Source: Streptomyces caatingaensis
Lineage (GTDB): Bacteria; Actinomycetota; Actinomycetes; Streptomycetales; Streptomycetaceae
Direction of reading: 5' to 3'
Assembly: GCF_001187435.1 (NCBI RefSeq)
Contig: NZ_LFXA01000002.1
Location: forward strand, 992,001-1,056,000
Length of the DNA: 64,000 nt
Positions 7,931 to 17,058 of the stretch are shown here, one piece after another. The stretch's first letter is position 1; the number at the start of each line of letters is the position of its first letter. A program made the translations under genes and the position numbers. The notes below the pieces were generated by a model. The model made no database searches. It was not told the origin of the DNA and saw only the letters and a list, made by a program, of their open reading frames with translations.

Positions 7931-8257
7931 TCGTTGGGGGGATCGCACTGTCCTCCGTGCACGGCCCAGTTCGACGGGTCGGGGCATTCTGTCGTCCGCA
8001 CGGGGCATACGCTCACCCGCCGGCGATACGCCTACGCCCGACGTCTTCGACGCCGACGCGTCAAGGCCTACGGCTTCGCGGAGGCCGTCTCCGGCGCCGG
8101 AGACGATGCCAAGAGCGGCAGCGGCAAGGTCGTCTGCCTCGCGCCGCCGCTCCGGGCTGGTCGTCTCATCGGCCAGGACCGAGAGGCGCACGCAGTGGAC
8201 CCCTCGCAGGGTCTCGGTGGAGACGGTGTTCGTGAGAGGGTTCTGGAGCTTCCCCAT
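7916..8257 (-). pseudogene. Large serine recombinase (integrase) N-terminal stub
   Basis: From ATG 8257 the minus strand reads ...GVHCVRLSVLADETTSPERR READDLAAAALGI and later EAVGLDASASKTS. This is the resolvase N-terminal lobe of large serine integrases: VRLS carries the nucleophilic serine, followed by the ETTSPERQ-type arm contact and the DLDVSASKT-type strand. After ~75 residues the similarity stops, and the frame ends at 7916 with no catalytic Arg lobe, recombinase domain or zinc ribbon. A functional protein would need ~450-550 residues. It is therefore a stub left after deletion. Confidence 0.6.
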
Positions 8258-8296
8258 CCCCTCTGTTCTGTGGGAGCCCCTCTGTTCTGTGGGGAG
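8258..8296. repeat. 19-bp tandem duplication upstream of the integrase stub
   Basis: CCCCTCTGTTCTGTGGGAG is repeated head-to-tail (8258-8276 and 8277-8296, the second with one extra G). It abuts the ATG of the integrase stub, so each copy supplies a GGGG-type ribosome site on the minus strand. Confidence 0.75.
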
Positions 8297-8476
8297 CAAA
8301 CCTTGCCGCACTCCGCTGACCTGCGACGATGTCGCCATTCGTGATCACTCCAGAAGTACCGGTCCGGAGCTTCGGGAGAAGGGCAGGGCGGGGGATCCAT
8401 GGGGGTGCCAGGCACGGGCAGCCCCCGGCGGCCAGCCCCCCGGCGCCGTCAAGGCGCGCTCCCTTGGCGGGGCTCC

Positions 8477-9922
8477 TCAGCCGGGGACGCCCATGGCCCG
8501 TTCGCGGGGCCGTGAGGACGCCCGGTGTGCCGTCGCGCGGGCCCGGGCGCCGGTGACCAGGGCGCCGAGGGAGAGGACGAGGGCCGCGCAGCCCGTGAGC
8601 AGCCACCAGGCCGGGCCCGCCGCGGTGGTGAAGGCGGTGAGGCCCGGGGCGGCGCCGGCGGGGAGGGAGGCGGCGAGGGCCGCGCCCGCCAGGGCGACGC
8701 CGAGGGACACGCCGACGCGGCAGCTCGTCGTGCTGACCGCGGAGGCGACGCCCGCGCGATCCGGCGGCATGCCCGCGACCGCCAGGTGCGTGGCCGGTAC
8801 GTCCACCAGGCCGATCCCGGCGCCCACGCACGCCGAACCGGCGAGGAACGGCAGGGCCGCCGGGCCCGGGCCGGACAGGGCCGGCAGCAGGGTGCCGGCG
8901 GTCAGCGCCGCGCCCGCCAGGACGAGAGGCGGGCGGGGGCCCCGCCGGGCCAGCAGCCGGCCCGCGAGCGGGGCGCAGGCGACCGTCGCCAGGGGCAGGG
9001 GCAGCGTCCACACGCCGGCGGCCAGCGGGGAGAGCCCCCGGGCGTCCTGGAGGTAGAGGGTGCCGAGGAAGAGGTACCCGCCCAGCACCGCGAACGCCCC
9101 CAGCGAGACGACCACCGCGCCGCTGAACGGCGCGCTGCGGAAGAACCGCGGATCGATCAAGGGGTCCGCCCGGCGGCGCTCGTACGCCACCAGCCCGGCC
9201 AGCGCCCCCGCGGCGACGGCCACGGCGGCCAGGACGGCCGGCGCGCGGAACCCCCGGTGCGGCGCGTCGATGATCGCGTACGTCAGCGGGCCCAGCAGGG
9301 CGATCACCAGCAACTGGCCGACGACATCGAAGCGGCGCCGCACCGCGGCCCGCGACTCCGGCAGCCGGCGCGCCGCCAGGACCAGCGCGCCCAGCCCCAC
9401 CGGCAGGTTGATCCAGAAGACCGACCGCCAGCCGGCCGCCGACACCAGTACCCCGCCCAGCAGCGGACCCGCCGCCATGCCGATGGCGAACGAGGCGGTC
9501 CACACGCCGATGGCCCGCGCCCGCCGCGCCCGGTCCGGCGCGACGTGGCTGATGACCGACAGGGACACCGGGGCGAGCGCCGCCCCGCCCAGCCCCTGCA
9601 CCGCCCGGAAGGCGATCAGTTCCCCGGTCGAGGACGCCAGGCCGCACAGCGCCGAGCCGGCCGAGAACAGGGCGAAGCCCGCCAGCAGGACCCGCCGCCG
9701 GCCGGTCCGGTCGGCCGCCGACCCGGCGAACATGATCAGCGAGGCGACCAGCATGTTGTACGCGTCGAGCGTCCACTGCATGCCGGCGACGGACGCGTGC
9801 AGCTCGCGCTGGACGGCCGGCAGGGCCACGTTGAGGGCCGTCGAGTCGAGGCCGACCATGAGGACGGCCGCACAGCACACCACCAGCGCCGGGCCGAAGC
9901 GGCCCGTCCGCGTGCCGTCCAC
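8477..9922 (-). CDS. DHA2-family MFS exporter (14 spans)
   Basis: A 481-residue drug:H+ antiporter. Motifs: LDSTALNVALPAV in span 1, MQWTLDAYNML, motif A DRTGRRRVLL, RAVQGLGGAAL, and WRSVFWINLPVGL; the final spans end near GARARATAHR. Start choice: GTG 9922 has GGGAGG 7 nt upstream; GTG 9928 would overlap the upstream stop as GTGA but has the ribosome site only 1 nt away. The cupin gene ends at 9925, so the two genes are tightly coupled and probably one operon. Downstream (8341-8476) there is no gene. Confidence 0.88.
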   Translation of the reverse strand: MDGTRTGRFGPALVVCCAAVLMVGLDSTALNVALPAVQRELHASVAGMQWTLDAYNMLVASLIMFAGSAADRTGRRRVLLAGFALFSAGSALCGLASSTGELIAFRAVQGLGGAALAPVSLSVISHVAPDRARRARAIGVWTASFAIGMAAGPLLGGVLVSAAGWRSVFWINLPVGLGALVLAARRLPESRAAVRRRFDVVGQLLVIALLGPLTYAIIDAPHRGFRAPAVLAAVAVAAGALAGLVAYERRRADPLIDPRFFRSAPFSGAVVVSLGAFAVLGGYLFLGTLYLQDARGLSPLAAGVWTLPLPLATVACAPLAGRLLARRGPRPPLVLAGAALTAGTLLPALSGPGPAALPFLAGSACVGAGIGLVDVPATHLAVAGMPPDRAGVASAVSTTSCRVGVSLGVALAGAALAASLPAGAAPGLTAFTTAAGPAWWLLTGCAALVLSLGALVTGARARATAHRASSRPRERAMGVPG

Positions 9923-9924
9923 GG

Positions 9925-10425
9925 TCACCCCTCCCGGAGGACGCGCTCCGGCACCGGCTCCGGCACCCGACGGGCCGGCGGGTCGCCCGGGTCGCCGAGG
10001 TACAGCACGTACAGGACCAGCGGCCCGGGGCCCTCGTTGACCCCGAGGTGCGCGGTGTCCGGCCCGCTCGGCTCGACGAGCGCCTCCCCGGCCGCGTACC
10101 GCACCGGCCCGCCGCCGTCGGCCTCGTACCGGGCGAGCGTGCCCTCGGCGACCACCGCGAGCAGCCGCCCGTCGTGGTAGTGCCACCCCGTCGAACCGCC
10201 CGGCGGCACGGTCAGCCGGCGGAAGGCGAAGACCTCCGGAGCCCGGAAGCGCAGCTCGGCACCCGTGCCGCAGCGCCCGGTCGCCAGCTCGTCCACGACC
10301 GGCCGCCGCGCCGGCCCGCCGCCGTTCAGCCGGATCCGCCGCGGATTCGCCCGGCAGCCCCGTGCGGCGGATCCGCGGCGGGCCCGGGGGAAGGCCCGGT
10401 GGAAGGAATTCCTCGGCGAAGTCAC
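9925..10425 (-). CDS. Cupin-domain protein
   Basis: A 166-residue protein with a single small beta-barrel. The cupin motif is visible as GGSTGWHYHDGRLLAVVAEG (residues ~75-94) followed by the second motif around PSGPDTAHLG. The GWHYH...E layout supplies the metal-binding His pair. The start is a GTG at 10425 with GGGAGA 6 nt upstream. It is the first gene of a two-gene operon with the DHA2 exporter, so it may be a sensor/binding or detoxifying partner for the exported compound (inference). The N-terminal ~40 residues are basic and probably disordered. Confidence 0.75.
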   Translation of the reverse strand: MTSPRNSFHRAFPRARRGSAARGCRANPRRIRLNGGGPARRPVVDELATGRCGTGAELRFRAPEVFAFRRLTVPPGGSTGWHYHDGRLLAVVAEGTLARYEADGGGPVRYAAGEALVEPSGPDTAHLGVNEGPGPLVLYVLYLGDPGDPPARRVPEPVPERVLREG

Positions 10426-10717
10426 GGTATCTCCCGGTGCGTTGGTGCGAAAGACGTGGAATGCCCGGTGAATTCCCGTCCAGGCTAGGCCGGCGGTCAT
10501 CCGGCCCCCATCCCCCGATGAGGGGGCGGACCAGCGGAAACAGCGTCCACCGATCGGAGGGCGAACGGGCCGCGGAACCGCCGTGACGATTGGCCGGAGG
10601 GCCGCGCGGGAACAATCACAAAGGCCCGGACAACGGCGGCACCACACCGTCCGACCTGCCGCGGGAGCGAGCGGACGGCCGGCATTCGGGCCGCACAGCG
10701 AGAAACGGGAAGACCTC

Positions 10718-12811
10718 ATGGACACGAACGCCGAGCAGGATCCCAGGAACAGGCGGTACGACCCCGCCGCATTCGGGGAGTGGGCCTTCGTCCAGTTCCC
10801 GATCGGCATCGCCGTATATGACCGGGACAATCGGCTCGTGCGGGTCAACGACGAAATGGTCCGGCTGGTGGGCATGACCGAGGAGGAGATGCGCGGCCGG
10901 CGTATGACCGAATTCCTCACCGGCCAGCCCTTCGAGGAGTTCGCCGAGATCGCGGCCCGCGTCCTGCGCACCGGCGACCCCGTCCGCACCGACAACTACT
11001 TCCCCGCCCCCGGCGACGGCCACGAGCGCGCCACCGCGTGCTTCTTCACCCCCCTGACCGACGGCGACGGCGCCGTCCAGGGCGTGTCCATCGCCGCCCT
11101 CGACATCACCGAGGAGTACCGCGCCCAGCAGCGGCTGGCCCTGGTCGGCGACGCGTCCGCGCGCATCGGCACCACCCTGGACGCCACCCGCACCGCCGTC
11201 GAGCTGGCCGAGGCGACGGTCGGCCGCTTCGCCGACGCGGTCGGCGTCGACCTCCTGGAGTCCGGCACCCCGGCGGCCGCCCCGGTGCTGCGCCGCACCG
11301 CCTGGCGCACGGTCGCGGACGGCCCCGCCCCGCCCGCCGCCACGGCCTACACCGTGCCGCCCGGTTCACCGCCCGCCCTCGCCCTCGCCTCCGGGAAGCC
11401 CTCCCTGCACGGCATCGACGAACCCGGCGTCCGGGAGTGGGCCGAGGCGTGCGGCCTCCTGTCCGGTACGGCGGGCGACGGCCACGACAGGACGGACGAC
11501 GGCCGGGGCAAGGCCGACGGCGTCCACTCCCTGCTCCTGCTGCCGCTCAACGCCCGTGCCTCCGTCGTCGGCCTCGCGCTGTTCGCCCGCTCGGGCACGA
11601 CCGAGCCCTTCGACGCCCACGACCTGCCGCTCGCCGAGGAGATCGGCGCCCGCACCGCCGTGTGCATCGACAACGCCCACCGCTACGCCCGCGAGCGTTC
11701 CGTCGCGCTCACCCTCCAGCGCAGCCTGCTGCCGGCCCGCCTGCCCAGCCACAGCGCCGTCGACGTCACCTCCCGCTATCTGCCCGCCACTTCGCAGGCC
11801 GGGATCGGCGGCGACTGGTACGACGTCATCCCGCTCTCCGGCGCGCGGGTGGCGCTCGTCGTCGGCGACATCGTCGGGTACGGGCTCCAGGCGTCCGCCA
11901 CCATGGGCCGGCTGCGGGCGGCCGTCCGCACCCTCGCCGACATCGACCTGCCGCCCGACGAGCTGCTGACCCACCTCGACGACCTCGTCCTCCAGCTCGG
12001 CCAGGACCGCGCCGCCGAGGGCGACGAGCCGCGGGAGATGGGCGCGTCCTGTCTGTACGCGGTCTACGACCCGGTCACCCGCCACTGCGTGATGGCCCGG
12101 GCCGGCCACCCGCCCCCCGTGCTGGTGACGCCCGGCGGCCCGGCCCGCTTCGTGGACCTGCCGAGCGGCCCCCACCTGGGCGTCGGCGGGCTGCCCTTCG
12201 AGTCGCTGGAGCTCGAACTCCCCGAGGGCAGCCTGCTCGCCCTCTACACCGACGGCCTCGTCGGGGGCGACGGCCCCGAGCCGGGCTCCGGGTCGGAGAC
12301 GCTGCGGGAGATGCTGGGCCGCTCGTCCGGTTCGCTGGACCGCACCTGCGACCAGGTGCTCGGCGCGCTGCTCCCGGAGCGGCCCGCCGACGACATCGCG
12401 CTGCTGCTGGCGCGCACCCGGGCGCTGGACCGCGGGCAGGTCGCGGACTGGGAGCTGCCGCCGCACCCCTCCTCGGTGGCCGACGCGCGCAAGCGCGTCC
12501 TCGGCCAGCTCGAGGAGTGGGGGCTGGAGGACCTCGCCTTCACCACCGAGCTGGTGGTCAGCGAGCTGGTGACCAACGCCATCCGGCACGCCGAACCGCC
12601 CGTCCGGCTACGGCTGATCCGCAACGGCGCCCTCATCTGCGAGGTCTCGGACGGTAGCAGCACCTCGCCGCGCATGCGGCGGGCCCGGGCGTTCGACGAG
12701 GGGGGCCGGGGCCTGCTGCTGGTGGCCCAGCTGTGCCGGCGCTGGGGGACGCGGTTCACCGCCGGCGGCAAGACGATCTGGGCCGAGCAGCCGCTGACCG
12801 GAGCCGTGTGA
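10718..12811 (+). CDS. PAS-GAF-PP2C(SpoIIE)-HATPase multidomain phosphatase (RsbU-like)
   Basis: A 697-residue cytoplasmic signalling protein. Order: PAS (~15-130, FPIGIAVYDRDNRLVRVND), GAF-like (~140-325), PP2C/SpoIIE phosphatase (~340-560; metal-site motifs GIGGDWYDVIPL and VGDIVGYGLQASATMGRL), and a C-terminal anti-sigma-type ATPase domain (~575-690; ELVVSELVTNAIRHA and GGRGLLLVAQL). Such proteins dephosphorylate anti-sigma antagonists, and the ATPase domain is an RsbW-like switch kinase. ATG 10718 has GGGAAG upstream and begins directly before the PAS domain; longer frames lack support. It is divergent from the cupin/exporter operon, and the 292-bp gap holds both promoters, with a CCCCC-GATGA-GGGGG dyad at 10512-10526. 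Confidence 0.88.
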   Translation: MDTNAEQDPRNRRYDPAAFGEWAFVQFPIGIAVYDRDNRLVRVNDEMVRLVGMTEEEMRGRRMTEFLTGQPFEEFAEIAARVLRTGDPVRTDNYFPAPGDGHERATACFFTPLTDGDGAVQGVSIAALDITEEYRAQQRLALVGDASARIGTTLDATRTAVELAEATVGRFADAVGVDLLESGTPAAAPVLRRTAWRTVADGPAPPAATAYTVPPGSPPALALASGKPSLHGIDEPGVREWAEACGLLSGTAGDGHDRTDDGRGKADGVHSLLLLPLNARASVVGLALFARSGTTEPFDAHDLPLAEEIGARTAVCIDNAHRYARERSVALTLQRSLLPARLPSHSAVDVTSRYLPATSQAGIGGDWYDVIPLSGARVALVVGDIVGYGLQASATMGRLRAAVRTLADIDLPPDELLTHLDDLVLQLGQDRAAEGDEPREMGASCLYAVYDPVTRHCVMARAGHPPPVLVTPGGPARFVDLPSGPHLGVGGLPFESLELELPEGSLLALYTDGLVGGDGPEPGSGSETLREMLGRSSGSLDRTCDQVLGALLPERPADDIALLLARTRALDRGQVADWELPPHPSSVADARKRVLGQLEEWGLEDLAFTTELVVSELVTNAIRHAEPPVRLRLIRNGALICEVSDGSSTSPRMRRARAFDEGGRGLLLVAQLCRRWGTRFTAGGKTIWAEQPLTGAV

Positions 12812-12830
12812 GGGGCGGCCGGACGTGCGA

Positions 12831-12866
12831 CCGGCCCGGCGGGTGTGAGCGGCCCCGCCGGGCCGG
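12831..12866. terminator. Bidirectional terminator between convergent genes
   Basis: Perfect 13-bp inverted repeat CCGGCCCGGCGGG (12831-12843) and CCCGCCGGGCCGG (12854-12866), 10-nt loop, in the 72-bp gap between the phosphatase and the protease. Confidence 0.8.
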
Positions 12867-12883
12867 AGCCGGAACGGCGCCGG

Positions 12884-14707
12884 TCAGTGCCCGGCCGACG
12901 GGGTGTTGGCCGCGGTCACGTTGACCGCCGCCCACGCCTTGTCCACGGCCTTGTACTCCGTGCCGCCGGAGCCGTAGATGTCCGCGGCCGCCTGGAGGGT
13001 GGCGGTGCGGGCCTGGTGGAAGTCGGTCGTGGAGACCATGTAGCGGGTGAGCGCCCGGTAGAAGATCTGCTCCGCCTTGTCGCGGCCGATCCCGGTCACC
13101 GTCGAGCCGTCGTAGGTGGGGGAGTCGTACGCGACCTTGCCGATGGTCTTCTTGCCGCTGCCCTCGGCCAGCAGGTAGAAGGCGTGCGACGAGACGCCCG
13201 AACCGGCGTGCACCTCGCGGTCGTAGGAGCCCTTGTCCCAGTAGTCGACCGTGCCCTCCAGCCTGTCGAGCGAGGGCTTGTCCAGCCGGCGCAGGAACTG
13301 CTGGTCGAGGCCGAGCTTCTCGCCCAGCAGGTAATTGGGCGGATTCTCCGGGTTGTTGGTCCTGAACTCCATGCCGGAGCCGAAGATGTCGGCGAACGAC
13401 TCGTTGAGGGAGCCCGCCTCGCCGAACTGGTTGCCGGCCGCGTCGACCCGGGTGGGCTGGAAGTTCGCGGTCGCCCCGATCACGCCGTGGGAGAGCTCGT
13501 GCCCGGTGACGTCGAGGGCCACCAGCGGCTGCTTGAACGTTTCTCCGTCCCCGTCGCCGTAGAGCATGCAGCCGCAGTCCGGGGACCAGAAGGCGTTGCC
13601 CACCTTGTCGCCGAAGTGCACCAGGGCGCCGGGGCCCTTGCCGTCGTTCTTGACGCCGTTGCGGCCGAACACGCTCTTGTAGTAGTCGAACGTGCTGGTG
13701 ATGCCGTACTGGGCGTCCACGGCGGCGCTCACCGGGTCGGACGCCGTGCCGTTGCCCCACCGGTTGGTGCTGTTGGTCAGCGCCTTGCCGTCCGCGAACC
13801 TCTCCAGCTCCTTGCCGCCCGCGTCGCGCGTCTCGGCGTCGCCGCGGCTGGGGTCCTTGAGCGTGAAGGAGTTCTGCGCGGTCTGCGTGGTGGTCAGCTG
13901 GAGCGAGCCGTCGAAGATCGAGGCGCCCGTGCCCGTGGCCTGGGCGGGGAAGCCCGTCGTCGACGTGCCGGCGGGGGCCTTCGGCGTGGCGGTGGCGCCC
14001 GTGCGCGGGGCGGCCGTGCGGCCCTTGGCGCGCAGCGCGGCCTTGAGCTTCGGGGAGATGAACGCGTCGGTCAGCGGGGTGGTGGAGAGGACCTCGCCCG
14101 AGGAGGCGTCCACGGTCACGGCGCGCAGCGCGCCCTTCTCGGCCGCGTGGCCGCCGGTCACGGTCACCCGGTAGGCCAGGACGGCCTTGCCGGCGGTGGC
14201 GTCCACGACCAGCTCCGCCTTCCCGGCGGTGCCGCGGGCCGACGCCGCGGCCTTCGCGGCGGCCTGACGCTCCGTCAGCTTCGGGGTGACGCTGGGAACG
14301 GCGACCCGGTGGCCGACGGCGCGGGTCGCGCCCAGGTAGCCGCCCTTGGCGTCGAGGTGGACGACGAGGTCGCCGCCGACGACCGGGACGCCCCGGTAGG
14401 CCCGTTCGAAGCGGACGTGGCGCTTGCCCTCCGGGTCGACGAGGGCGTCCTTGACGACGAGCGTCTCCTTGGCGCCGACGCCGGTGTCCTTGGCGTGGGC
14501 GGTGGCCGCGGCGCGGGCCGCCTTCACCACGTCGGCGCCGGCGGCCTGGGTCGCGCCGGCGCCGCCGGCCCGGGCGGAGGAGACGGGGGCGCCGGGTGCG
14601 GACGGTCCTGCCGGGGCGGCGGTGGCCGCGCCGGCCAGGGTCGCCGCCGCTGCCACCGCGACGGCGACAGTCAGTATTCGTCCGCGAGTTGTGGGGGATG
14701 TACGCAC
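12884..14707 (-). CDS. Secreted thermolysin-family (M4) zinc metalloprotease
   Basis: A 607-residue preproenzyme. A Sec signal peptide (ILTVAVAVAAAATLAGAATAA) is followed by FTP and PepSY propeptide regions (~50-200; for example VKDALVDPEGKRHVRFERAY and YRGVPVVGGDLVVH). The M4 catalytic part contains the zinc motif HELSH (VTGHELSHGV) and the downstream NESFADIFG carrying the third ligand Glu, plus DYWDKGSYDREVHAGSGVSS with the substrate His region. It degrades extracellular protein. The start is GTG 14707 with AAAGGG 9 nt upstream. The gene is convergent with the phosphatase; a long upstream gap holds a strong dyad. Confidence 0.93.
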   Translation of the reverse strand: MRTSPTTRGRILTVAVAVAAAATLAGAATAAPAGPSAPGAPVSSARAGGAGATQAAGADVVKAARAAATAHAKDTGVGAKETLVVKDALVDPEGKRHVRFERAYRGVPVVGGDLVVHLDAKGGYLGATRAVGHRVAVPSVTPKLTERQAAAKAAASARGTAGKAELVVDATAGKAVLAYRVTVTGGHAAEKGALRAVTVDASSGEVLSTTPLTDAFISPKLKAALRAKGRTAAPRTGATATPKAPAGTSTTGFPAQATGTGASIFDGSLQLTTTQTAQNSFTLKDPSRGDAETRDAGGKELERFADGKALTNSTNRWGNGTASDPVSAAVDAQYGITSTFDYYKSVFGRNGVKNDGKGPGALVHFGDKVGNAFWSPDCGCMLYGDGDGETFKQPLVALDVTGHELSHGVIGATANFQPTRVDAAGNQFGEAGSLNESFADIFGSGMEFRTNNPENPPNYLLGEKLGLDQQFLRRLDKPSLDRLEGTVDYWDKGSYDREVHAGSGVSSHAFYLLAEGSGKKTIGKVAYDSPTYDGSTVTGIGRDKAEQIFYRALTRYMVSTTDFHQARTATLQAAADIYGSGGTEYKAVDKAWAAVNVTAANTPSAGH

Positions 14708-15039
14708 TGTTCGCGCCCTTTGCGTAGTGGCGGCCCGGCGCGTGGCCGGGCCGCCTGGCTTCGGGCGGTGCTGTCACTTGTGCACCGCGGGACCCTGTGG
14801 TCCCGCGCCGAACCTGCCAGCGTTGGCATGCGCATGAGAAGAGAGTTCACCTGGTGTTAACACAGGTGATCAACTTTTTTACACGAGATCGACAATGGGT
14901 GAACAGGGTGCGACTTCCTGTCCACTTGTCCTCGTGGACCGCTCAAATCGCTTCGGAGTCGCCCGAGTTCGGATCGGCTCAGGATGTGAGACGGACGGTG
15001 ACGCGGTGCGCGGACGCGGTCACCCGTACCGCCCGGCGG
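14708..15039. other. Gene-free region upstream of the metalloprotease
   Basis: 332 bp without a supportable gene. It contains an AT-richer core (14846-14900) with the dyad listed separately and a T6 run at 14875-14880. Expected to carry the protease promoter and the end of the cyclotransferase transcript. Confidence 0.6.
14848..14868. promoter_or_regulatory. Palindromic operator candidate for the protease gene
   Basis: A perfect 10-bp palindrome GTGTTAACAC (14854-14863) is flanked by CACCT (14848-14852) and AGGTG (14864-14868), giving an extended dyad of ~20 bp. It sits 141 bp upstream of the protease start in the AT-richest part of the gap. Confidence 0.45.
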
Positions 15040-15540
15040 TCACCCCCGCCACACGCCGCCCGGTACGGGCCTGCCGGTGACGCGGAGTCGGCGCGCGACG
15101 CGGTCGGAGGCGAGGTACACCCACGCGCGGGCGGTGCCGCCCGTCCCGGGCACCACTTCGCGCTCGACCCGGTCGAAGAGGTTGCCCGGGTCGCCGGGCA
15201 CGCAGCCCTCCAGCTCGTCGAGGCCGGCGAGCAGGGCGTCGTACCGGGCGGGGTCGAGCGTGACCAGGACGCCGTGGACCTCGCCGTGCGGCGCCGCCAC
15301 CGCGTGCGGGTAGCCCGGCCCCTCGTAGAGCACCGCGCCGGCCAGCCGGGCCGGCACCTCCGCGACCGTCCGGCCGCGCAGGAACCAGGCGTGGTTGCGC
15401 AGGCCCGGCATGAGCGTGCCGTAGACGAAGAGGGGCAGCCGCCGCGCTTCGCCGGCGGGCCGTCCCCGGTCCGGCGGGTGCCGGGGCACGTTCGCCGCGG
15501 CCTGCCCGTCCCGCGGGCGCCGGGGACCGTCCGCCGTCAT
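15040..15540 (-). CDS. Gamma-glutamylcyclotransferase-like protein
   Basis: A 166-residue protein. After a ~35-residue basic N-terminus comes the family signature LFVYGTLMPGLRN, then GAVLYEGPGYPHAV, GEVHGVLVTLD, and LDELEGCVP with the conserved acidic residue of the cyclotransferase pocket; the domain ends at ARAWVYLA. The fold releases 5-oxoproline from gamma-glutamyl compounds, though many bacterial members are uncharacterised. ATG 15540 has a GAGAGGGGGG tract upstream. It starts 19 bp after the streptophobe gene, so the two are probably cotranscribed. Confidence 0.8.
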   Translation of the reverse strand: MTADGPRRPRDGQAAANVPRHPPDRGRPAGEARRLPLFVYGTLMPGLRNHAWFLRGRTVAEVPARLAGAVLYEGPGYPHAVAAPHGEVHGVLVTLDPARYDALLAGLDELEGCVPGDPGNLFDRVEREVVPGTGGTARAWVYLASDRVARRLRVTGRPVPGGVWRG

Positions 15541-15559
15541 CGCCCGTCCCCCCTCTCCG

Positions 15560-16858
15560 TCACCCCCGGCCCGGCCGCCCCGGGCCCGTACCGCGCATCC
15601 TTCCCCCGCGGCCCCCGCCCGGCACCACCCGCGCCGCCAGGCCGCCCAGTACCCCGGCCACCAGCCCCCACAGGGCACCCAGGCCGCACAGCCGGGGCAG
15701 CAGCGCGCGCAGGCGCACCGCCTGCCCGAACGTGCCGAGTTCGCCGATGCCCAGCAGCGACAGGCCGTAGCGGGCCGAGAGCCCGGTGGCGGCACCGGCG
15801 GCCCACAGGCCGGCCGCCAGTCCCACGGCGAGGCGGACGCCCTGCCGCCACAGCGGCGCGGGGAAGGCACGGGCCGTCAGGAACCCCGCCGCGGCCAGGG
15901 CGACGGCGGCGACGGCCACCAGCACCCAGGCCCGGCCGTCGTGCCGGGACAGCGACGCGAGGTCCACCGTCGCGTCCGCACCGCCCCCTTCGCGCAGCAC
16001 CGCGGCGAGGGCGGGTGGCACCGGCAGGCCGATGCCGGCGCCGGGCACGCCGCCCTCCCACGCCCCGCCGAGGCCCACGCCGAGCGCGAGCCACGCCAGG
16101 TTGGGCAGCCCCAGCAGGAGCACGGCCGCCGTCCGGGCCGGGTGCCCGTGCGCAGCCGGCACGGCCAGCCCGACGGCCAGCCCCAGCAGCACGTACCCCA
16201 GCAGCAGCCCGGACACCGCGCGCACCGCCGGACCCGCCGCCTCGCGCAGCCGCATCAGCGGCGCGGGCAGGGGCGTACGGCGCGAGACGCAGACCGCGAC
16301 GGCGCTCACCGCCAGCAGCCACACCAGGCCCCAGCCGAGCGTCGTGCCCACGTCCGCGCGGAACCCCGCCGTCGGCTGCGCGCCGAGCACCTCCCCCAGC
16401 TCGTCGAGGAGCGAACTGCCCAGCCCGACGCGGAAGGTGTGCCGGCCCGCGCGGGCGATCCCGAGCAGCGCGAGCAGCCACAGGACCGTCGCGCGGGCGG
16501 CGCGGGCCGGCAGCTCCGCCGGGCCGGACGGCGGTCCGTGCCGGGGCGGTCGCAGCAGCGCGGCGCCCGCGGCGAGCGCCCCGGCCAGCGTCACCGACAG
16601 CGGCACGGCCGCCAGCGTGGCGCCCGTACGGCCGAGGAGGCCCGCCCCCGCCGTCACCTCCACCGTCCCGCCCACGGCGGACGCGACCGTGGCCGCGAGC
16701 ACCGCCGGGAAGGCGCCGGACGGCAGGCCGGCGGCGCCCGCCGCCCACAGGCCCAGCGCGGCGACCGCGCCCATCGCGGCCAGGGCCGCGGCGACCACGG
16801 CCAGGGCCTCGGCCCAGGCGCGGGGGGAGGGACGGAGCAGCGGGGTCGGGGGGTTCAC
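15560..16858 (-). CDS. Streptophobe-family polytopic membrane protein
   Basis: A 432-residue protein with about ten hydrophobic helices and the Ala/Gly/Leu-rich style of the Streptomyces-restricted streptophobe family. Recognisable blocks are AAMGAVAALGLWAAGAAGL, VASAVGGTVEVTAGAG, LGWGLVWLLAVSAVAVCVSR, LLLGLPNLAWLALGVGLGG and YGLSLLGIGELG. Function unknown. The GTG at 16858 (VNPPTPLL) is preferred because it begins just before the first span; GGGAGG lies 12 nt upstream, slightly far. Upstream frames to 16999 are open but non-hydrophobic and lack a site. Confidence 0.75.
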   Translation of the reverse strand: MNPPTPLLRPSPRAWAEALAVVAAALAAMGAVAALGLWAAGAAGLPSGAFPAVLAATVASAVGGTVEVTAGAGLLGRTGATLAAVPLSVTLAGALAAGAALLRPPRHGPPSGPAELPARAARATVLWLLALLGIARAGRHTFRVGLGSSLLDELGEVLGAQPTAGFRADVGTTLGWGLVWLLAVSAVAVCVSRRTPLPAPLMRLREAAGPAVRAVSGLLLGYVLLGLAVGLAVPAAHGHPARTAAVLLLGLPNLAWLALGVGLGGAWEGGVPGAGIGLPVPPALAAVLREGGGADATVDLASLSRHDGRAWVLVAVAAVALAAAGFLTARAFPAPLWRQGVRLAVGLAAGLWAAGAATGLSARYGLSLLGIGELGTFGQAVRLRALLPRLCGLGALWGLVAGVLGGLAARVVPGGGRGGRMRGTGPGRPGRG

Positions 16859-17058
16859 CGGGATCGCGCGCCTCCCGTCCGGTGCGTCCGATGGCGGCCG
16901 GCTCCACCGTACGTTCCCCCGGCCGCGGTCACCCGCCTGCCGGGGCAGCCGGGGGACGGGCGGCCGTCCGCTTGCGGACCCTTCGGTTCCGCCCCACACA
17001 ATGGCTCCGGGGCGGGACCTCCGGGCACCCCGGTGCCCCGACCGTCAGGAGGGACGCC

